From NCBI RefSeq assembly GCF_012933505.1, contig NZ_JABBNB010000003.1:62001-126000 (forward strand): a stretch of 64,000 bases of DNA, in the 5' to 3' direction. Numbering within the stretch: the first letter of the stretch is position 1; each line of letters opens with the position of its first letter. The translations under genes were made by a program, and so were the position numbers. The notes beneath the pieces are model-generated. The model had not been told where the DNA came from. It did no database searches and saw only the letters and a list, made by a program, of their open reading frames with translations. This stretch comes from Gordonia asplenii (lineage in GTDB: Bacteria; Actinomycetota; Actinomycetes; Mycobacteriales; Mycobacteriaceae). This document shows, in pieces, positions 25,734-36,790 of this stretch.

Positions 25734-27944
25734 TCAGCTGTTGGCAGCCTTGTATTCGCGACGGCGACGATGCAGGATCGGCTCGGTGTAGCCGCTGGGC
25801 TGCTTCGTGCCTTCGAGAATAAGCTCTTTGGCGGCCTGGAATGCGATGTTGGTATCGAAATCCGGTGCCAGCGGGCGGTAGTCGGGGTCACCGGCGTTCT
25901 GCCGATCGACCACCGGAGCCATCCGCTTGAGAGCCTCGACGACGTCGTCTTCACTCACAATGCCATGCCGTAGCCAGTTGGCCAGCAACTGGCTGGAGAT
26001 TCGCAGCGTCGCGCGGTCTTCCATCAGTGCGACGTCGTGGATGTCGGGAACCTTCGAACAGCCGACGCCCGCGTCGATCCAGCGGACCACGTAACCCAGG
26101 ATGGACTGCGCGTTGTTGTCGAGCTCCTCGCGCTTCTCCGCGTCCGACCAGTTGGTGTTCGCGGCCAGCGGGATGGTGAGCACGTCGTCGACCGACGCCG
26201 GGTCGCGCTTGGCGATCTCATCCTGCCGCTCGAACACATCCACCTCGTGGTAGTGCAGCGCGTGCAGGGTGGCGGCGGTGGGCGAGGGCACCCACGCGGT
26301 GTTGGCGCCGGCCTTCGGGTGCGCGATCTTCTGCTCGAGCATGTCGTGCATCAGGTCGGGCATCGCCCACATGCCCTTGCCGATCTGCGCCTTGTGCTGC
26401 AGACCGGCGTGCAGACCGGTGTCGACGTTGAAGTCCTCGTAGGCCTTGATCCAGGTCTGCTGCTTCATCTCGCCCTTGCGCACCACGGCGCCGGCTTCCA
26501 TCGAGGTGTGGATCTCGTCGCCGGTGCGATCGAGGAAGCCGGTGTTGATGAACACGACGCGGTTCTCGGCGGCCTTGATCGCGGCCTTGAGATTCACCGT
26601 CGTGCGGCGCTCCTCATCCATGATGCCGACCTTGATGGTGTTCTCCGGCAGGCCGAGGACCTTCTCCACGGCGCCGAACAGTGCCGCGGTGAGCGCCACC
26701 TCGTCTGGACCGTGCATCTTCGGCTTCACGATGTAGATCGAACCGGTACGCGAGTTCTGCAGTCCTTCTGAGGACAGCCCGTGGATACCGATCAGCGAGG
26801 TGATCAGCGCGTCGAGGATGCCCTCGCCGATCTCGTTGCCGTCGGCGTCGAGGATCGCGTCGGTGGTCATCAGATGCCCGACGTTGCGCACGAATAGCAG
26901 CGAGCGACCGTGCAGCTCCAAGGTGGAACCGTCGGGTGCGGTGTACACCCGGTTCGGGTTGAGCGTGCGGGTGAAGGTCTTGCCGCCCTTGGCGACTTCC
27001 TCGGACAGGTCACCCTTGTTGAGGCCCAGCCAGTTGTGGTAGCCGAGCACCTTGTCGTCGGCGTCGACGGCGGCGACGGAGTCCTCGAAGTCCATGATCG
27101 TGGTGATCGCGGACTCGACGAGCACGTCCTTGACGCCCGCGGCGTCGGTGGAGCCGATCGGCGAGGAGGCGTCGATCTGGATCTCCAGGTGAAGTCCGTG
27201 GTGGCGCAACAGGATCGCCGACGGTGCCAGCGCATCGCCGCGATAGCCGACGAAGGCCGACGGATCGGCGAAGGTCGTGGTGTCACTGGGTGGGGTGGCG
27301 GGAGAGTCAGACTCAGTGTCGCCGAGCACGACGGTCACCTTGTCGCCGTCGACGACGTAGCGCGTCGCGTCTGCGTGCGATCCGTGCTCCAGCGGAACGG
27401 CCTTGTCCAGGAACGCCTTTGCGAATGCGATGACTTTGTCGCCGCGAACCTTGTTGTACGACTTACCCTTTTCCGCGCCGTCGGTCTCCGGGATGGCGTC
27501 GGTGCCGTACAGGGCGTCGTAGAGCGAACCCCAGCGGGCATTGGAGGCGTTCAACGCGAAGCGGGCGTTGAGGATCGGCACCACTAGCTGCGGACCCGCG
27601 GTGTCGGTGATCTCGACGTCGACGCCTTCGGTCCCGATGGCGAAGTCCTCGGGCTCGGGGACGAGGTAGCCGATCTCGGTGAGGAACGCCTTGTACTCGG
27701 CGAAGTCGATGTCGGACGCCGCGTCGCCCCGGTGATCACGGTGCCACGCGTCGATCTTCGCCTGCAGGTCGTCGCGGACGGCGAGCAGTTCGCGGTTGCG
27801 CGGTCCGAGCTCGTTGATGACCGACGCGGCGCCGGCCCAGAAAGCATCCTGGTCTACTCCGGTGCCCGGGAGCGCTTCGTTGTTGACGAAGTCGTAGAGA
27901 ACGGGAGCGACCTGCAAACCATGGACGGTGACGCGTTGCGACAT
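25734..27944 (-). CDS. glcB: Malate synthase G
   Basis: 736 aa, full length for isoform G (about 720-740). ATG 27944 ([14 protein letters not shown]) has GAAAGG 6 nt upstream and is preferred over an upstream ATG at 27971. Signatures: [18 protein letters not shown] (catalytic Asp/Glu region), [51 protein letters not shown] and C-terminal [10 protein letters not shown]. Condenses glyoxylate and acetyl-CoA to malate in the glyoxylate shunt. Same neighbour as in M. tuberculosis (Rv1837c). Confidence 0.97.
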   Translation of the reverse strand: MSQRVTVHGLQVAPVLYDFVNNEALPGTGVDQDAFWAGAASVINELGPRNRELLAVRDDLQAKIDAWHRDHRGDAASDIDFAEYKAFLTEIGYLVPEPEDFAIGTEGVDVEITDTAGPQLVVPILNARFALNASNARWGSLYDALYGTDAIPETDGAEKGKSYNKVRGDKVIAFAKAFLDKAVPLEHGSHADATRYVVDGDKVTVVLGDTESDSPATPPSDTTTFADPSAFVGYRGDALAPSAILLRHHGLHLEIQIDASSPIGSTDAAGVKDVLVESAITTIMDFEDSVAAVDADDKVLGYHNWLGLNKGDLSEEVAKGGKTFTRTLNPNRVYTAPDGSTLELHGRSLLFVRNVGHLMTTDAILDADGNEIGEGILDALITSLIGIHGLSSEGLQNSRTGSIYIVKPKMHGPDEVALTAALFGAVEKVLGLPENTIKVGIMDEERRTTVNLKAAIKAAENRVVFINTGFLDRTGDEIHTSMEAGAVVRKGEMKQQTWIKAYEDFNVDTGLHAGLQHKAQIGKGMWAMPDLMHDMLEQKIAHPKAGANTAWVPSPTAATLHALHYHEVDVFERQDEIAKRDPASVDDVLTIPLAANTNWSDAEKREELDNNAQSILGYVVRWIDAGVGCSKVPDIHDVALMEDRATLRISSQLLANWLRHGIVSEDDVVEALKRMAPVVDRQNAGDPDYRPLAPDFDTNIAFQAAKELILEGTKQPSGYTEPILHRRRREYKAANS

Positions 27945-28111
27945 GAGAGCCTTTCTATGCCCGGCGAGCACGTCGTAGTCGGCGTGCCGCGCAGCCTTGT
28001 GATATTCGACCTTCGAGATGGCCGACGACGCCGGCGCGCCGCGTGATTCGCGCTGCGGTGCGCTGAAGCCGTCATCTATGCTACTCGACCTGTTTTCGCA
28101 GTTCCCAGCGG

Positions 28112-29017
28112 CTACCAGGCGGTAACTTCAGGGTCGGTGAGGGCCTGCGCCAAGCCCGTGACACGGTCGAGCAGGGCCTGGCGCACCACCGCCGCGCGTT
28201 CGGCCACCGCAGACTGCGCGCGCACGTAGTCCGCGCGGCCGGCCGCGGTCTCGATGGGGATCGGCGCATATCCGTACTCGCGCAGGTCATAGGGACTCGC
28301 CCGCATGTCGATCTCCCGGGCCGCATATGCAAGCTCGAAACTCCGCAACAGCAGGTTCGAATCCACCAGCGGCATCAGCTTGGCGGTGAGCCGATACAGA
28401 TCCATCGATGCGTGCAGGCATCCCGGCTGTTCCCGGTCGATCTGTGACTCGCGCGTCAACTCCAGCGCATTGCGCCCGACGGCGGGCTCGGTGAAGAACC
28501 GGAACGCGTCATAGTGCGTGCACTGCAACGACATCGATTCGACGACGGCGTCGGTGCCCACGGCGCCGAGTCGCAGTGGTGCCGAGTGGCGTCGAGCGTC
28601 GCCTTCGCGGTACACCATCGCCCACTCGTGCAGACCGAAGCAGCCTAGCCGCGGCGTGCGTGACGCCGTCGCCGACAACAACTCCGACGTATAGGCGATC
28701 GTCGACGCCCGCTTGTGCAGGTAGGCGCGCGAGGCGGTGACTCCTCCGGCGACACGTTCGTAACCGCGCGGTGCGGCATGGGAATCGGCGCCGGCGTCGC
28801 CATCGCCCAGCACGACGCCGAAACCCGGGTGCCAGCGTTGCAGCGACGCCGGCCGGTACGGGTAGTAGGTGAACAGGAAGTCGATCACCGGATGGGTGGC
28901 ACCGGACTGCCGCGCGTGCAGATAGTCGCCGATCAACGCGTCGACGCGTGCGCGGTGCTCCCGCGCGGCGGCCCGCCAGGTGTCGGCGGGCAACCGCACC
29001 CCGGCGTCGATCGTCAC
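28112..29017 (-). CDS. Conserved actinobacterial protein of unknown function
   Basis: 301 aa. Homologues are often labelled 3-methyladenine DNA glycosylase, but I see no helix-hairpin-helix or glycosylase active-site motif to support that. Recognisable segments: [67 protein letters not shown] with many His and Tyr, suggesting an enzyme. The start overlaps the stop of the upstream CNNM gene (ATGA), so it belongs to that operon; glcB follows 167 nt later. Confidence 0.72.
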   Translation of the reverse strand: MTIDAGVRLPADTWRAAAREHRARVDALIGDYLHARQSGATHPVIDFLFTYYPYRPASLQRWHPGFGVVLGDGDAGADSHAAPRGYERVAGGVTASRAYLHKRASTIAYTSELLSATASRTPRLGCFGLHEWAMVYREGDARRHSAPLRLGAVGTDAVVESMSLQCTHYDAFRFFTEPAVGRNALELTRESQIDREQPGCLHASMDLYRLTAKLMPLVDSNLLLRSFELAYAAREIDMRASPYDLREYGYAPIPIETAAGRADYVRAQSAVAERAAVVRQALLDRVTGLAQALTDPEVTAW

Positions 29018-30090
29018 AGCCGATTCGTCTCGTCGCGCACGGTGCCGACCACTTCTTCGACCAAGTCGGCCAGGGCGACGACGCCGATGGTGCGCCCGGA
29101 GTCGTCGACGACGGCGCCCAGGTGCGAGCTGGCCCGCCGCAGCGCCGAGGTTCCCTCGTCGATCGGTGTCGCCGAGGCCAGCACCGGCAGCGGACGGATC
29201 TTGTCGATGCCGATGATGGTGTCGGGCCCCACCTGTTCGTCGAGGATGTCGTCGAGGACGTCCTTGAGGTGCAGGTAGCCGGTGTAGGTGCCGTTCGGCG
29301 AGCGGACCGGGAACCGCGAGAACCCGGTGTCGGAGACGGCGCGCTCCACCGAACCGAGCCGCGGTCCCAGTCCACCGGTGATCGGATCGCGGCGTGCCTG
29401 GACCGAGCGCAGACTCTCCAGCGGAATCATCACCTCGGCCACGGTGCGCCCGACGCTCTCCAGCGCACGGGTCAGCCGTTCATGCTCCTCGGCGTCGATC
29501 AGCCCTTCGGCCTTCGACTCGCTGATCATCTGTGCCAGTTCGCCGGTCGACACGGTGGCGTCGAGCTCATCTTTCGGCTCGACGCGCAGTACCCACAGGC
29601 CGATGTTCGCCAGCCAGTTGTAGAACGTGATGAGCGGTCGGACCAGCTTGATGAACGCCAGGTGCGCAGGGACCAGCAGCATCGCCGACGATTCCGGCCC
29701 GGCCAGCGCGATGTTCTTGGGGACCATTTCGCCGAGCAGAATATGCAGCACGACGACCAGCGACAACGCGATGGTGAAGGCGATCGGATGTAGGAAACTC
29801 TCCGGGACGTGCATCAGTTTCAGCGGCTCGGCGATCAGATGCGCGACGGCGGGCTCGCCGATCCGGCCGAGCAGGATCGAACAGATGGTGATGCCCAACT
29901 GTGCGCCGGCCAGCATCAGACCGAGGTTCTCCGACGCCCGAATCACCGTACGCGCCCGACTCTTTCCACTGTCGACGAGTGCTTCGAGACGGTCTCGCCG
30001 CGCGGAGATCAGGGAGAATTCGGCGGCGACGAAGAAGGCATTGCCGGCGAGCAACACGCCGGTCAGCACGACGCCCCACAGGTCGTTCAT
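29014..30090 (-). CDS. CNNM/CorC (hemolysin C-like) membrane protein with CBS pair, short paralogue
   Basis: 358 aa. N-terminal CNNM transmembrane domain: LAGNAFFVAAEFSLISARRD, GAQLGITICSILLGRIGEP, LHILLGEMVPKNIALAGPE. Two CBS domains follow (about residues 205-345, EVMIPLESLRSV and SRFPV, GYLHLKDVLDDI). Family knowledge: Mg2+/Co2+ efflux or homeostasis with CBS nucleotide sensing. It lacks the C-terminal CorC/HlyC domain present in its upstream neighbour, so the two may form a heteromer. ATG 30090 overlaps the neighbour's stop by 4 nt. Confidence 0.9.
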   Translation of the reverse strand: MNDLWGVVLTGVLLAGNAFFVAAEFSLISARRDRLEALVDSGKSRARTVIRASENLGLMLAGAQLGITICSILLGRIGEPAVAHLIAEPLKLMHVPESFLHPIAFTIALSLVVVLHILLGEMVPKNIALAGPESSAMLLVPAHLAFIKLVRPLITFYNWLANIGLWVLRVEPKDELDATVSTGELAQMISESKAEGLIDAEEHERLTRALESVGRTVAEVMIPLESLRSVQARRDPITGGLGPRLGSVERAVSDTGFSRFPVRSPNGTYTGYLHLKDVLDDILDEQVGPDTIIGIDKIRPLPVLASATPIDEGTSALRRASSHLGAVVDDSGRTIGVVALADLVEEVVGTVRDETNRL

Positions 30091-31493
30091 CGCGGTGTCT
30101 CCTCGTGCTCGGACGCGTCGTCGGCGATCGGCTGCAGCGACACGACGTCGATGCGTCGACCGTCCATCGTGGTGACCGTGGCGAGCCAGCGGGTCGCGGG
30201 CGGCTCGTCGTCGAAGGTGTCGTGGGCATCGACGTGTTCGGAGTCGCCGTGATCGGCGGTCGGCAGCTCGACGCTGTCGCCGACCTCCGCGATCCGGCCC
30301 AGACCGAACATCACCAGGCCACCGAGTGTGTCGTATGCACCTTCGGGAGCGCGGTAGCCGATGGCCTCGGTCAGCTCGTCGAGCCGCAGCAGCCCGGCGC
30401 ACAGATATCCGGCGCCGTCGCGGGTGACGTCGGCGCGCTCGTTGTCGTGTTCGTCGGTGACGTCACCGACGATCTCCTCGATCACATCCTCACTGGTCAC
30501 GATGCCCGCGGTGCCGCCGTATTCGTCGATCACCACGCAGACCTCCAGGCCGTCGGCGCGCAGCTGCTCCATCACCGCGTCGCCGTCGAGGCTGGTCGGG
30601 ACGGTGGTCACCGGGCGGGCGATGGCGGCCAGGGTCGTCGAACGTTGCGCCTCGGGTGCCACGGTGAACGCCTGTTTGATGTGCACCACACCGAGCAGAT
30701 TGTCGAGGTCGCCGTCCATCACGATGGGAAACCGGGAGTGTCCGGTCCGCGCCGACGCCTCGATGAGGTCGCGGATGGAGTCGTCGCCCTCCAGGCATTC
30801 GACGGTCACGCGCGGTGTCATCAGGTCTTCCGCGGTGAGTTCCCCGAAGCGCAGCGACCGGTCGACGAGTCGTGCCGTCGTCGAATCGATGGATCCGTGC
30901 AGCGCCGAGTTGCGGACCAACGACCCCAGTTCCTGCGGCGAGCGTGCCGACCGCAGTTCTTCGGCGGGTTCGATCCCGAGCCGCCGGACCATCCAGTTCG
31001 CGGTTCCGTTGAGGAAATTGATGGTGAAGCGGAAGACCCGGGAGAACGCCGATATCGCGCCCGCGGTTAAGCGTGCGACGTCCATCGGACGCGCGATCGC
31101 CAAGTTCTTCGGAATGAGTTCGCCGAGCACCATCGACAACGACGTCGCGACGACCAGCGCGAAGACCACCGCGACGGCGGTGACCGCGGCGTCGGGCAGG
31201 TGCATCAGCCGCAGCAGCGGGCGGATCGCAGTCGCCACCACCGGCTCGGCGATGTAGCCGGTGATCAGGGTGGTGATGGTGATGCCCAGCTGTGCGCCGG
31301 ACAGTTGGAAGGACAGGGTCTTATGGGCGTGCTCGACCTGCCGGGAGCGTCGGTCGCCGCGAGTGGCGACGTCGTCGGCGATGGTCGAACGTTCCAGCGC
31401 CGTCAGCGAGAACTCGGCCGCGACGAACACGGCGGTCCCGAGTGTCAGCGCGATGAACCCGATGACGCCGAGGACGTACAGCGCGATGTCCAC
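30087..31493 (-). CDS. CNNM/CorC family membrane protein with CBS pair and C-terminal transporter-associated domain
   Basis: 468 aa from GTG 31493, which begins the first membrane helix and lies 7 nt after guaB1. CNNM domain (AVFVAAEFSLTALERS, GAQLGITITTLITGYIAEP, VLGELIPKNLAIARP), CBS pair (LMTPRVTVECLEGDD, HSRFPIVMDG, VCVVIDEYGGTAGIVTSEDV) and a CorC_HlyC domain (about residues 345-450). Probably divalent-cation efflux with the shorter paralogue encoded next. Upstream start codons would read back into guaB1 and are not supported. Confidence 0.9.
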   Translation of the reverse strand: MDIALYVLGVIGFIALTLGTAVFVAAEFSLTALERSTIADDVATRGDRRSRQVEHAHKTLSFQLSGAQLGITITTLITGYIAEPVVATAIRPLLRLMHLPDAAVTAVAVVFALVVATSLSMVLGELIPKNLAIARPMDVARLTAGAISAFSRVFRFTINFLNGTANWMVRRLGIEPAEELRSARSPQELGSLVRNSALHGSIDSTTARLVDRSLRFGELTAEDLMTPRVTVECLEGDDSIRDLIEASARTGHSRFPIVMDGDLDNLLGVVHIKQAFTVAPEAQRSTTLAAIARPVTTVPTSLDGDAVMEQLRADGLEVCVVIDEYGGTAGIVTSEDVIEEIVGDVTDEHDNERADVTRDGAGYLCAGLLRLDELTEAIGYRAPEGAYDTLGGLVMFGLGRIAEVGDSVELPTADHGDSEHVDAHDTFDDEPPATRWLATVTTMDGRRIDVVSLQPIADDASEHEETPR

Positions 31494-31500
31494 GATGGTT

Positions 31501-32964
<1,464 letters not shown>

Positions 32965-32965
32965 T

Positions 32966-33114
32966 CAGATCTGCTCGCTGGTTGAGCCGGGGGAGTGCTC
33001 GGCATTCCCACCTGCTCGCTGGTTGAGCCGGGACGGAGCGCTCAGCGCTCCCATCTGCTCGCTGGTTGAGCCGGGACGGAGCGCTAGCGAAGTCCCGTGT
33101 CGAAACCCCGTACC
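32966..33114. repeat. Dispersed GGTTGAGCCGGG repeats, three units
   Basis: Three copies of TGCTCGCTGGTTGAGCCGGG at about 32975, 33010 and 33056, each followed by a GGAGCGCTAGCG/CAGCGCTCC-type inverted segment, ending in CCCGTGTCGAAACCCCG. They fill the gap between guaB1 and gnd. Confidence 0.85.
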
Positions 33115-33118
33115 CCGA

Positions 33119-34591
33119 CTACGCCTCGACCTCACTTCGGTCCTCGCTCCAGAGGGTGTGGAACGTTCCGGGCTTGTCGACGCGCTTGTAGGTGTGTGCG
33201 CCGAAGAAGTCGCGCAGACCCTGCGTGAGAGCGGCGGGCAGCCGCTCGCTACGCAGCGCGTCGTAGTACGACAACGACGAGGCGAACGCGGGAACCGGCA
33301 CACCCATCGTGGTGGCGGTGGCGACGACGCGGCGCCAGGCGTCGACGCCGTTCTCGACGGCCTCGCGGAAGTACGGCGCGAGCAGCAGGCTCGGCAGTTC
33401 GGGGTCGGTGGCGTAGGCCTCGCGGATGCGGTTGAGGAACTGTGCGCGGATGATGCAGCCGCCGCGCCAGATGGTGGCCAGTGATCCGCGGTCGACGTTC
33501 CAGCCGTATTCCGCGCTGCCCGCGGAGATCTCGTCGAAGCCCTGCGCGTAGGCGACGACCTTGGACGCGTAGAGCGCGGCCTTGATGTCGTCGACGAATG
33601 CCTTCTTGTCGGCGGGCGCGGCGGAGAGCGTACCCGATGCCAGGCCCTGGGCGGCCGTGCGTTGGCTCGTCGAACTCGACAGTGCACGCGCGAAGACGGC
33701 CTCGGCGATGCCGGTGGTCGGGATGCCGAGGTCGAGGGCCGCCTTCACGGTCCACCGGCCGGTGCCCTTCTGACCGGCCTCGTCGACGATGACGTCGACG
33801 AGGGGTTTGCCGGTCTCGGCGTCGACCTGCGAGAGCACTTCGGCGGTGATCTCGATCAGATAGCTCTCCAGCTCGGTGGAGTTCCACTCGCGGAACACGT
33901 CGGCGATCTCGGCGACCGGAAGATCCAGCGCGCGGCGCATCAGATCGTAGGCTTCGCCGATGAGCTGCATGTCGGCGTACTCGATGCCGTTGTGCACCAT
34001 CTTGACGAAGTGGCCCGAGCCGTCGGGTCCGATGTGGGTGCAGCAGGGTTCGCCGTCGACTTGTGCCGCGACGGCTTCGAGCAGCGGACCCACCGACTCG
34101 TACGACTTCGCCGGTCCGCCGGGCATGATCGACGGTCCGTTGAGCGCGCCTTCCTCGCCGCCGGAGATGCCCGCGCCGATGAACAGCAGACCACGCTCAG
34201 CCATGGCGGCTTCGCGTCGGATGGTGTCGGTGTAGAGGGCGTTGCCGCCGTCGATGATGATGTCGCCGGCCTCCATGGCGTCGGCGAGCTCATTGATCAC
34301 GGCATCGGTGGCCGCACCGGCCTGCACCATGATCAAGACGCGGCGCGGACGCTCCAGCGCGCCCACGAACTCTTCCACGGTCTCGGTCCGCACGAAATCA
34401 CCGTCGTCGCCGTGCTTTTCCAGCAGTGCGTCGGTCTTGGCGATGCTCCGGTTGTGCAGCGCGACGGTGTAACCGTGGCTGGCGAAGTTGCGGGCGATGT
34501 TCGAGCCCATGACCGCGAGACCGGTGACGCCGATCTGGGCGGTCCCGGTGGGAACAGGTGACGAGGACGCAGACGATGACGGCGAGTTCAT
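33119..34591 (-). CDS. gnd: 6-phosphogluconate dehydrogenase, decarboxylating
   Basis: 490 aa, long homodimeric (E. coli-like) type. Rossmann start IGVTGLAVMGSNIARNFASHG (residues 20-40), IIDGGNALYTDTIRREA, catalytic GPDGSGHFVKMVHNGIEYAD (Lys and Glu), EAGQKGTGRWT and C-terminal RDFFGAHTYKRVDKPGTFH. Converts 6-phosphogluconate to ribulose 5-phosphate and CO2 in the oxidative pentose phosphate pathway. Ser-rich N-terminal 15 residues are likely an unstructured extension. Matches gnd1 (Rv1844c) position. Confidence 0.96.
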   Translation of the reverse strand: MNSPSSSASSSPVPTGTAQIGVTGLAVMGSNIARNFASHGYTVALHNRSIAKTDALLEKHGDDGDFVRTETVEEFVGALERPRRVLIMVQAGAATDAVINELADAMEAGDIIIDGGNALYTDTIRREAAMAERGLLFIGAGISGGEEGALNGPSIMPGGPAKSYESVGPLLEAVAAQVDGEPCCTHIGPDGSGHFVKMVHNGIEYADMQLIGEAYDLMRRALDLPVAEIADVFREWNSTELESYLIEITAEVLSQVDAETGKPLVDVIVDEAGQKGTGRWTVKAALDLGIPTTGIAEAVFARALSSSTSQRTAAQGLASGTLSAAPADKKAFVDDIKAALYASKVVAYAQGFDEISAGSAEYGWNVDRGSLATIWRGGCIIRAQFLNRIREAYATDPELPSLLLAPYFREAVENGVDAWRRVVATATTMGVPVPAFASSLSYYDALRSERLPAALTQGLRDFFGAHTYKRVDKPGTFHTLWSEDRSEVEA

Positions 34592-34636
34592 GGACCCTAG
34601 CCTATTGCCTCGCGCTTGCGACTGTGGGAGGGGAGC

Positions 34637-35593
34637 CTAGTTTGCCGCCGCGATCAACCGCGACAATTCGGTGAGCCACGGAATGGCGACCGCCAGCGTC
34701 GGGACGATCAGGACGGCTGCGGCGCCCAGATAGACGACGACGGTGAGCGTCGGCGACGGACGGTCGCACAGCCGGGTGATGCGGGTGAGGGTCGTCGGTC
34801 CGCCGACGGCCATCGCGCCGCGCGGCGCGACGGCGTCGGCACACGCGACGAGCGCGCGACCCAGCGTCGTCGGGGTGGTCGCCTTGACGGCTTGGTCGTC
34901 GGCGAGTGCCTCGACGAGCAGTTCGACGGCACCCAGTGCCGAACCGCTGCGAACGAACCGGGGGAATGCCTCCTGCAGTGCGATGAATGCTTCGAGCACG
35001 AGGTCGTGACGTGCGCGCAGGTGGGCACGCTCGTGGACGATCACCGCGGTCAATTCGTCGATCGACAGACGCATGACAACGCCTTCGCTGATCACCACGC
35101 GCTGGCGCAGCCCGGGCAGGCAGTACGCGAGTGGCTGCTCGACCTCGATCATGCGGACGTCGCGCGCGGAAAGCGGATTCGACGCTGCCGCATCCCGGCG
35201 GTCGACGCTGTCGAGCAGGTCGATGAGCTGGCGATGGGCGGTTCGGCGGGCGCGGGTACGGGTGGCGACACGGATCGCGGTGTAGATCATCCGTGCGCCG
35301 ATGACGAGGGTCAGGACGAACACGCCGACGTAGGCGAGCCACAGCGGAAGTCCGAGGTGATTGATCTCATCGAGCGGATTGGTGGTGGGTGCGCCGTCGG
35401 GTCCGGGCGTCAGCAGGTTGGCGGCGATGGCCAGCCCGCAACTGAACGCGGACAGGACCGCGGCCAGGGCGATCGACTGCCAGAGGACCATCGCGGCTCG
35501 CGGGGTGCGCAGCGGCCACGTGGCACGGGAGAGCAGCTCGGGAACGGGACCAACGAGCAAGACGGTGAGGATACCGAAGAGCAGCGCGGTCAT
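34637..35593 (-). CDS. M56 family membrane metallopeptidase, BlaR1-like
   Basis: 318 aa from ATG 35593 with AAGGAAC upstream. Transmembrane helices at about residues 3-20, 37-60, 84-104 and 288-308; zinc-protease motif HERAH at 187-191 in a cytoplasmic loop. No penicillin-binding sensor domain is present, so it resembles actinobacterial BlaR homologues that lack the extracellular sensor. Paired with BlaI upstream (58 nt), it should cleave or otherwise inactivate that repressor on an unknown signal. Confidence 0.92.
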   Translation of the reverse strand: MTALLFGILTVLLVGPVPELLSRATWPLRTPRAAMVLWQSIALAAVLSAFSCGLAIAANLLTPGPDGAPTTNPLDEINHLGLPLWLAYVGVFVLTLVIGARMIYTAIRVATRTRARRTAHRQLIDLLDSVDRRDAAASNPLSARDVRMIEVEQPLAYCLPGLRQRVVISEGVVMRLSIDELTAVIVHERAHLRARHDLVLEAFIALQEAFPRFVRSGSALGAVELLVEALADDQAVKATTPTTLGRALVACADAVAPRGAMAVGGPTTLTRITRLCDRPSPTLTVVVYLGAAAVLIVPTLAVAIPWLTELSRLIAAAN

Positions 35594-35651
35594 TTGAGCG
35601 TTCCTTGGGCTGGTGAAACGTTGGTACACGCGTGTGCGCGCACCTTCGAGC

Positions 35652-36050
35652 TTAGTCGGACTTATGGTCGCGTTGCGACGCTTCGAGCTGATCGAGTGCA
35701 CGTCGCAGTGCTGCGGCTTCGTCGGCGCCGACGCGTCCGACGAAGGAGACGAGCGCGGCGTGTCGCGAACCGGGCGCGTCGGCCTCCGACAGGGCGTCGA
35801 CCATCAGGTTGGCGACGAGGTCTTCGCGCGGGTGGGTGGCGGTGTATTTGTGGGCGCGGTCGTCGCGGATCTGGCGGACCAGATTCTTCTTGGCGAGACG
35901 TTGCAGCACAGTCATCACGGTGGTGTAGGCGAGCGAACGATCTTGCGACAGGGTCTCATGCACCTGACGCACGGTCTGCGCATCCGGACTTGCCCAGAGG
36001 GTGTCCATGACGGCACGTTCGAGCTCACCCAATCCATTCATTCTTCTCAT
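35652..36050 (-). CDS. blaI: BlaI/MecI/CopY family transcriptional repressor
   Basis: 132 aa. ATG 36050 gives six residues before LGELERAVMD, the same as the mycobacterial BlaI; an ATG at 36041 is the alternative. Winged helix about residues 8-75 (TVRQVHETLSQDRSLAYTTV, MTVLQRLAKKNLVRQIRDDR) and a dimerisation tail. Family knowledge: represses beta-lactamase and respiratory genes and its own operon, relieved by BlaR proteolysis. Divergent from the iron-box promoter next door. Confidence 0.93.
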   Translation of the reverse strand: MRRMNGLGELERAVMDTLWASPDAQTVRQVHETLSQDRSLAYTTVMTVLQRLAKKNLVRQIRDDRAHKYTATHPREDLVANLMVDALSEADAPGSRHAALVSFVGRVGADEAAALRRALDQLEASQRDHKSD

Positions 36051-36096
36051 TTTACTGCTGTTCTCCGTATCGGTGAATTCGGCGTCTCAGGCGGGG

Positions 36097-36125
36097 TTGA
36101 CATGTTGGTAAGGCTAGCCTACATT
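36097..36125 (+). promoter_or_regulatory. IdeR/DtxR iron box overlapping a sigma-A promoter
   Basis: TTGACA (36097-36102) and TACATT (36120-36125) are spaced by exactly 17 nt. Between them, GTTGGTAAGGCTAGCCTAC (36104-36122) matches 14 of 19 positions of the IdeR/DtxR consensus, with a perfect AGGCTAGCCT core palindrome. Binding of iron-loaded repressor would block the promoter. It directs transcription away from blaI into the hairpin region. Confidence 0.8.
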
Positions 36126-36131
36126 AATAAC

Positions 36132-36224
36132 CACGCGGACCGCGAGAGAGTCCTGAGGGCTGCAGTGACCCCCGGTCCACGCCACGGCAGGCCCCACGTT
36201 GATCAACGTGGGGTCTGCCGATTT
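36132..36224 (+). ncRNA. mrsI: Putative iron-regulated small RNA, MrsI-like
   Basis: Transcription from the iron-box promoter should start near 36132 and end at the hairpin at 36186-36219, giving an RNA of about 90 nt with no ORF or ribosome-binding site. The 5' half is about 54 nt and has loops such as GACCCCCGG. M. tuberculosis MrsI (ncRv11846), an IdeR-repressed iron-sparing sRNA, lies at the equivalent place between Rv1846c (blaI) and Rv1847 (thioesterase). Identity is inferred from promoter type, position and size; seed conservation was not checked. The promoter might alternatively serve the thioesterase gene by read-through. Confidence 0.72.
36186..36219 (+). terminator. Strong intrinsic terminator ending the putative sRNA
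   Basis: Arms GGCAG and CTGCC enclose a 22-nt perfect palindrome (CCCCACGTTGA and complement); with one G-U pair the stem is about 17 bp. It is followed by GATTTAG. Unusually strong for this genome and placed about 90 nt after the promoter. Confidence 0.78.
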
Positions 36225-36271
36225 AGTGCCCGGCTCTCTTCCGTCGACGCTGACGTGGGTAACTTCAAACT

Positions 36272-36697
36272 ATGAGTGCAGACATCCCGACTGGGCAGGC
36301 TTTATCCGTCGCTGATTTGAAAGCGGTCGGTTTCGACGAGACCCTGGGACTTGAGATGAGATCGGCGACACCCGATGAGATCGTCGCCACGATGGAGATC
36401 GGTGCCAAGCACCACCAGCCCTACGGCATCGTCCACGGCGGGGTGTACTGCGCAATCGCCGAAAGTGTTGCGAGCACCTCGGGTGTGGTCTGGCTGATGC
36501 ACACCGGGCTGGGCACCGGAGCGGTCGGCGTCAACAACAACACCGACTTCCTCAAGTCGGTACCGTCGGGCACCATCACCGCTACCTCGAAGCCCGTGCA
36601 CCGCGGCAAGCGTCAGCAGTTGTGGCAGGTCGACATGACCGATGATCAGGGACAACTGCTCGCCACGTCACGGGTGCGCCTGCAGAACCTCGCCTGA
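36272..36697 (+). CDS. PaaI-type hotdog thioesterase (Rv1847-like)
   Basis: 141 aa. Hotdog-fold acyl-CoA thioesterase: HHQPYGIVHGGVYCAIAESV is the conserved HGG active-site helix, followed by VGVNNNTDFLKSVPSGTITA and a final GQLLATSRVRLQN. Hydrolyses an acyl- or aryl-CoA, perhaps in menaquinone synthesis as for related DHNA-CoA thioesterases, but substrate is not determinable. No good ribosome-binding site is seen before ATG 36272. Confidence 0.87.
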   Translation: MSADIPTGQALSVADLKAVGFDETLGLEMRSATPDEIVATMEIGAKHHQPYGIVHGGVYCAIAESVASTSGVVWLMHTGLGTGAVGVNNNTDFLKSVPSGTITATSKPVHRGKRQQLWQVDMTDDQGQLLATSRVRLQNLA

Positions 36698-36717
36698 GAC
36701 AGCCTGAGGCAAACGCA

Positions 36718-36747
36718 CAGCGCCCGCCGGTACTCCGGCGGGCGCTG
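36718..36747. terminator. Bidirectional hairpin between thioesterase and ndh
   Basis: 13-bp perfect arms CAGCGCCCGCCGG and CCGGCGGGCGCTG with a TACT loop, between convergent genes. Serves both ends. Confidence 0.85.
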
Positions 36748-36790
36748 GGCGTCGAATGTGCTCGGGGTCGAGCCGTAGGGCGTGGGTTCC

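Noticed and set aside
24330..25973. 547-codon plus-strand frame across the substrate-binding gene
   Set aside because: Antisense to a recognisable protein and starts inside the inverted repeat; Arg/Gly-rich with no motif.
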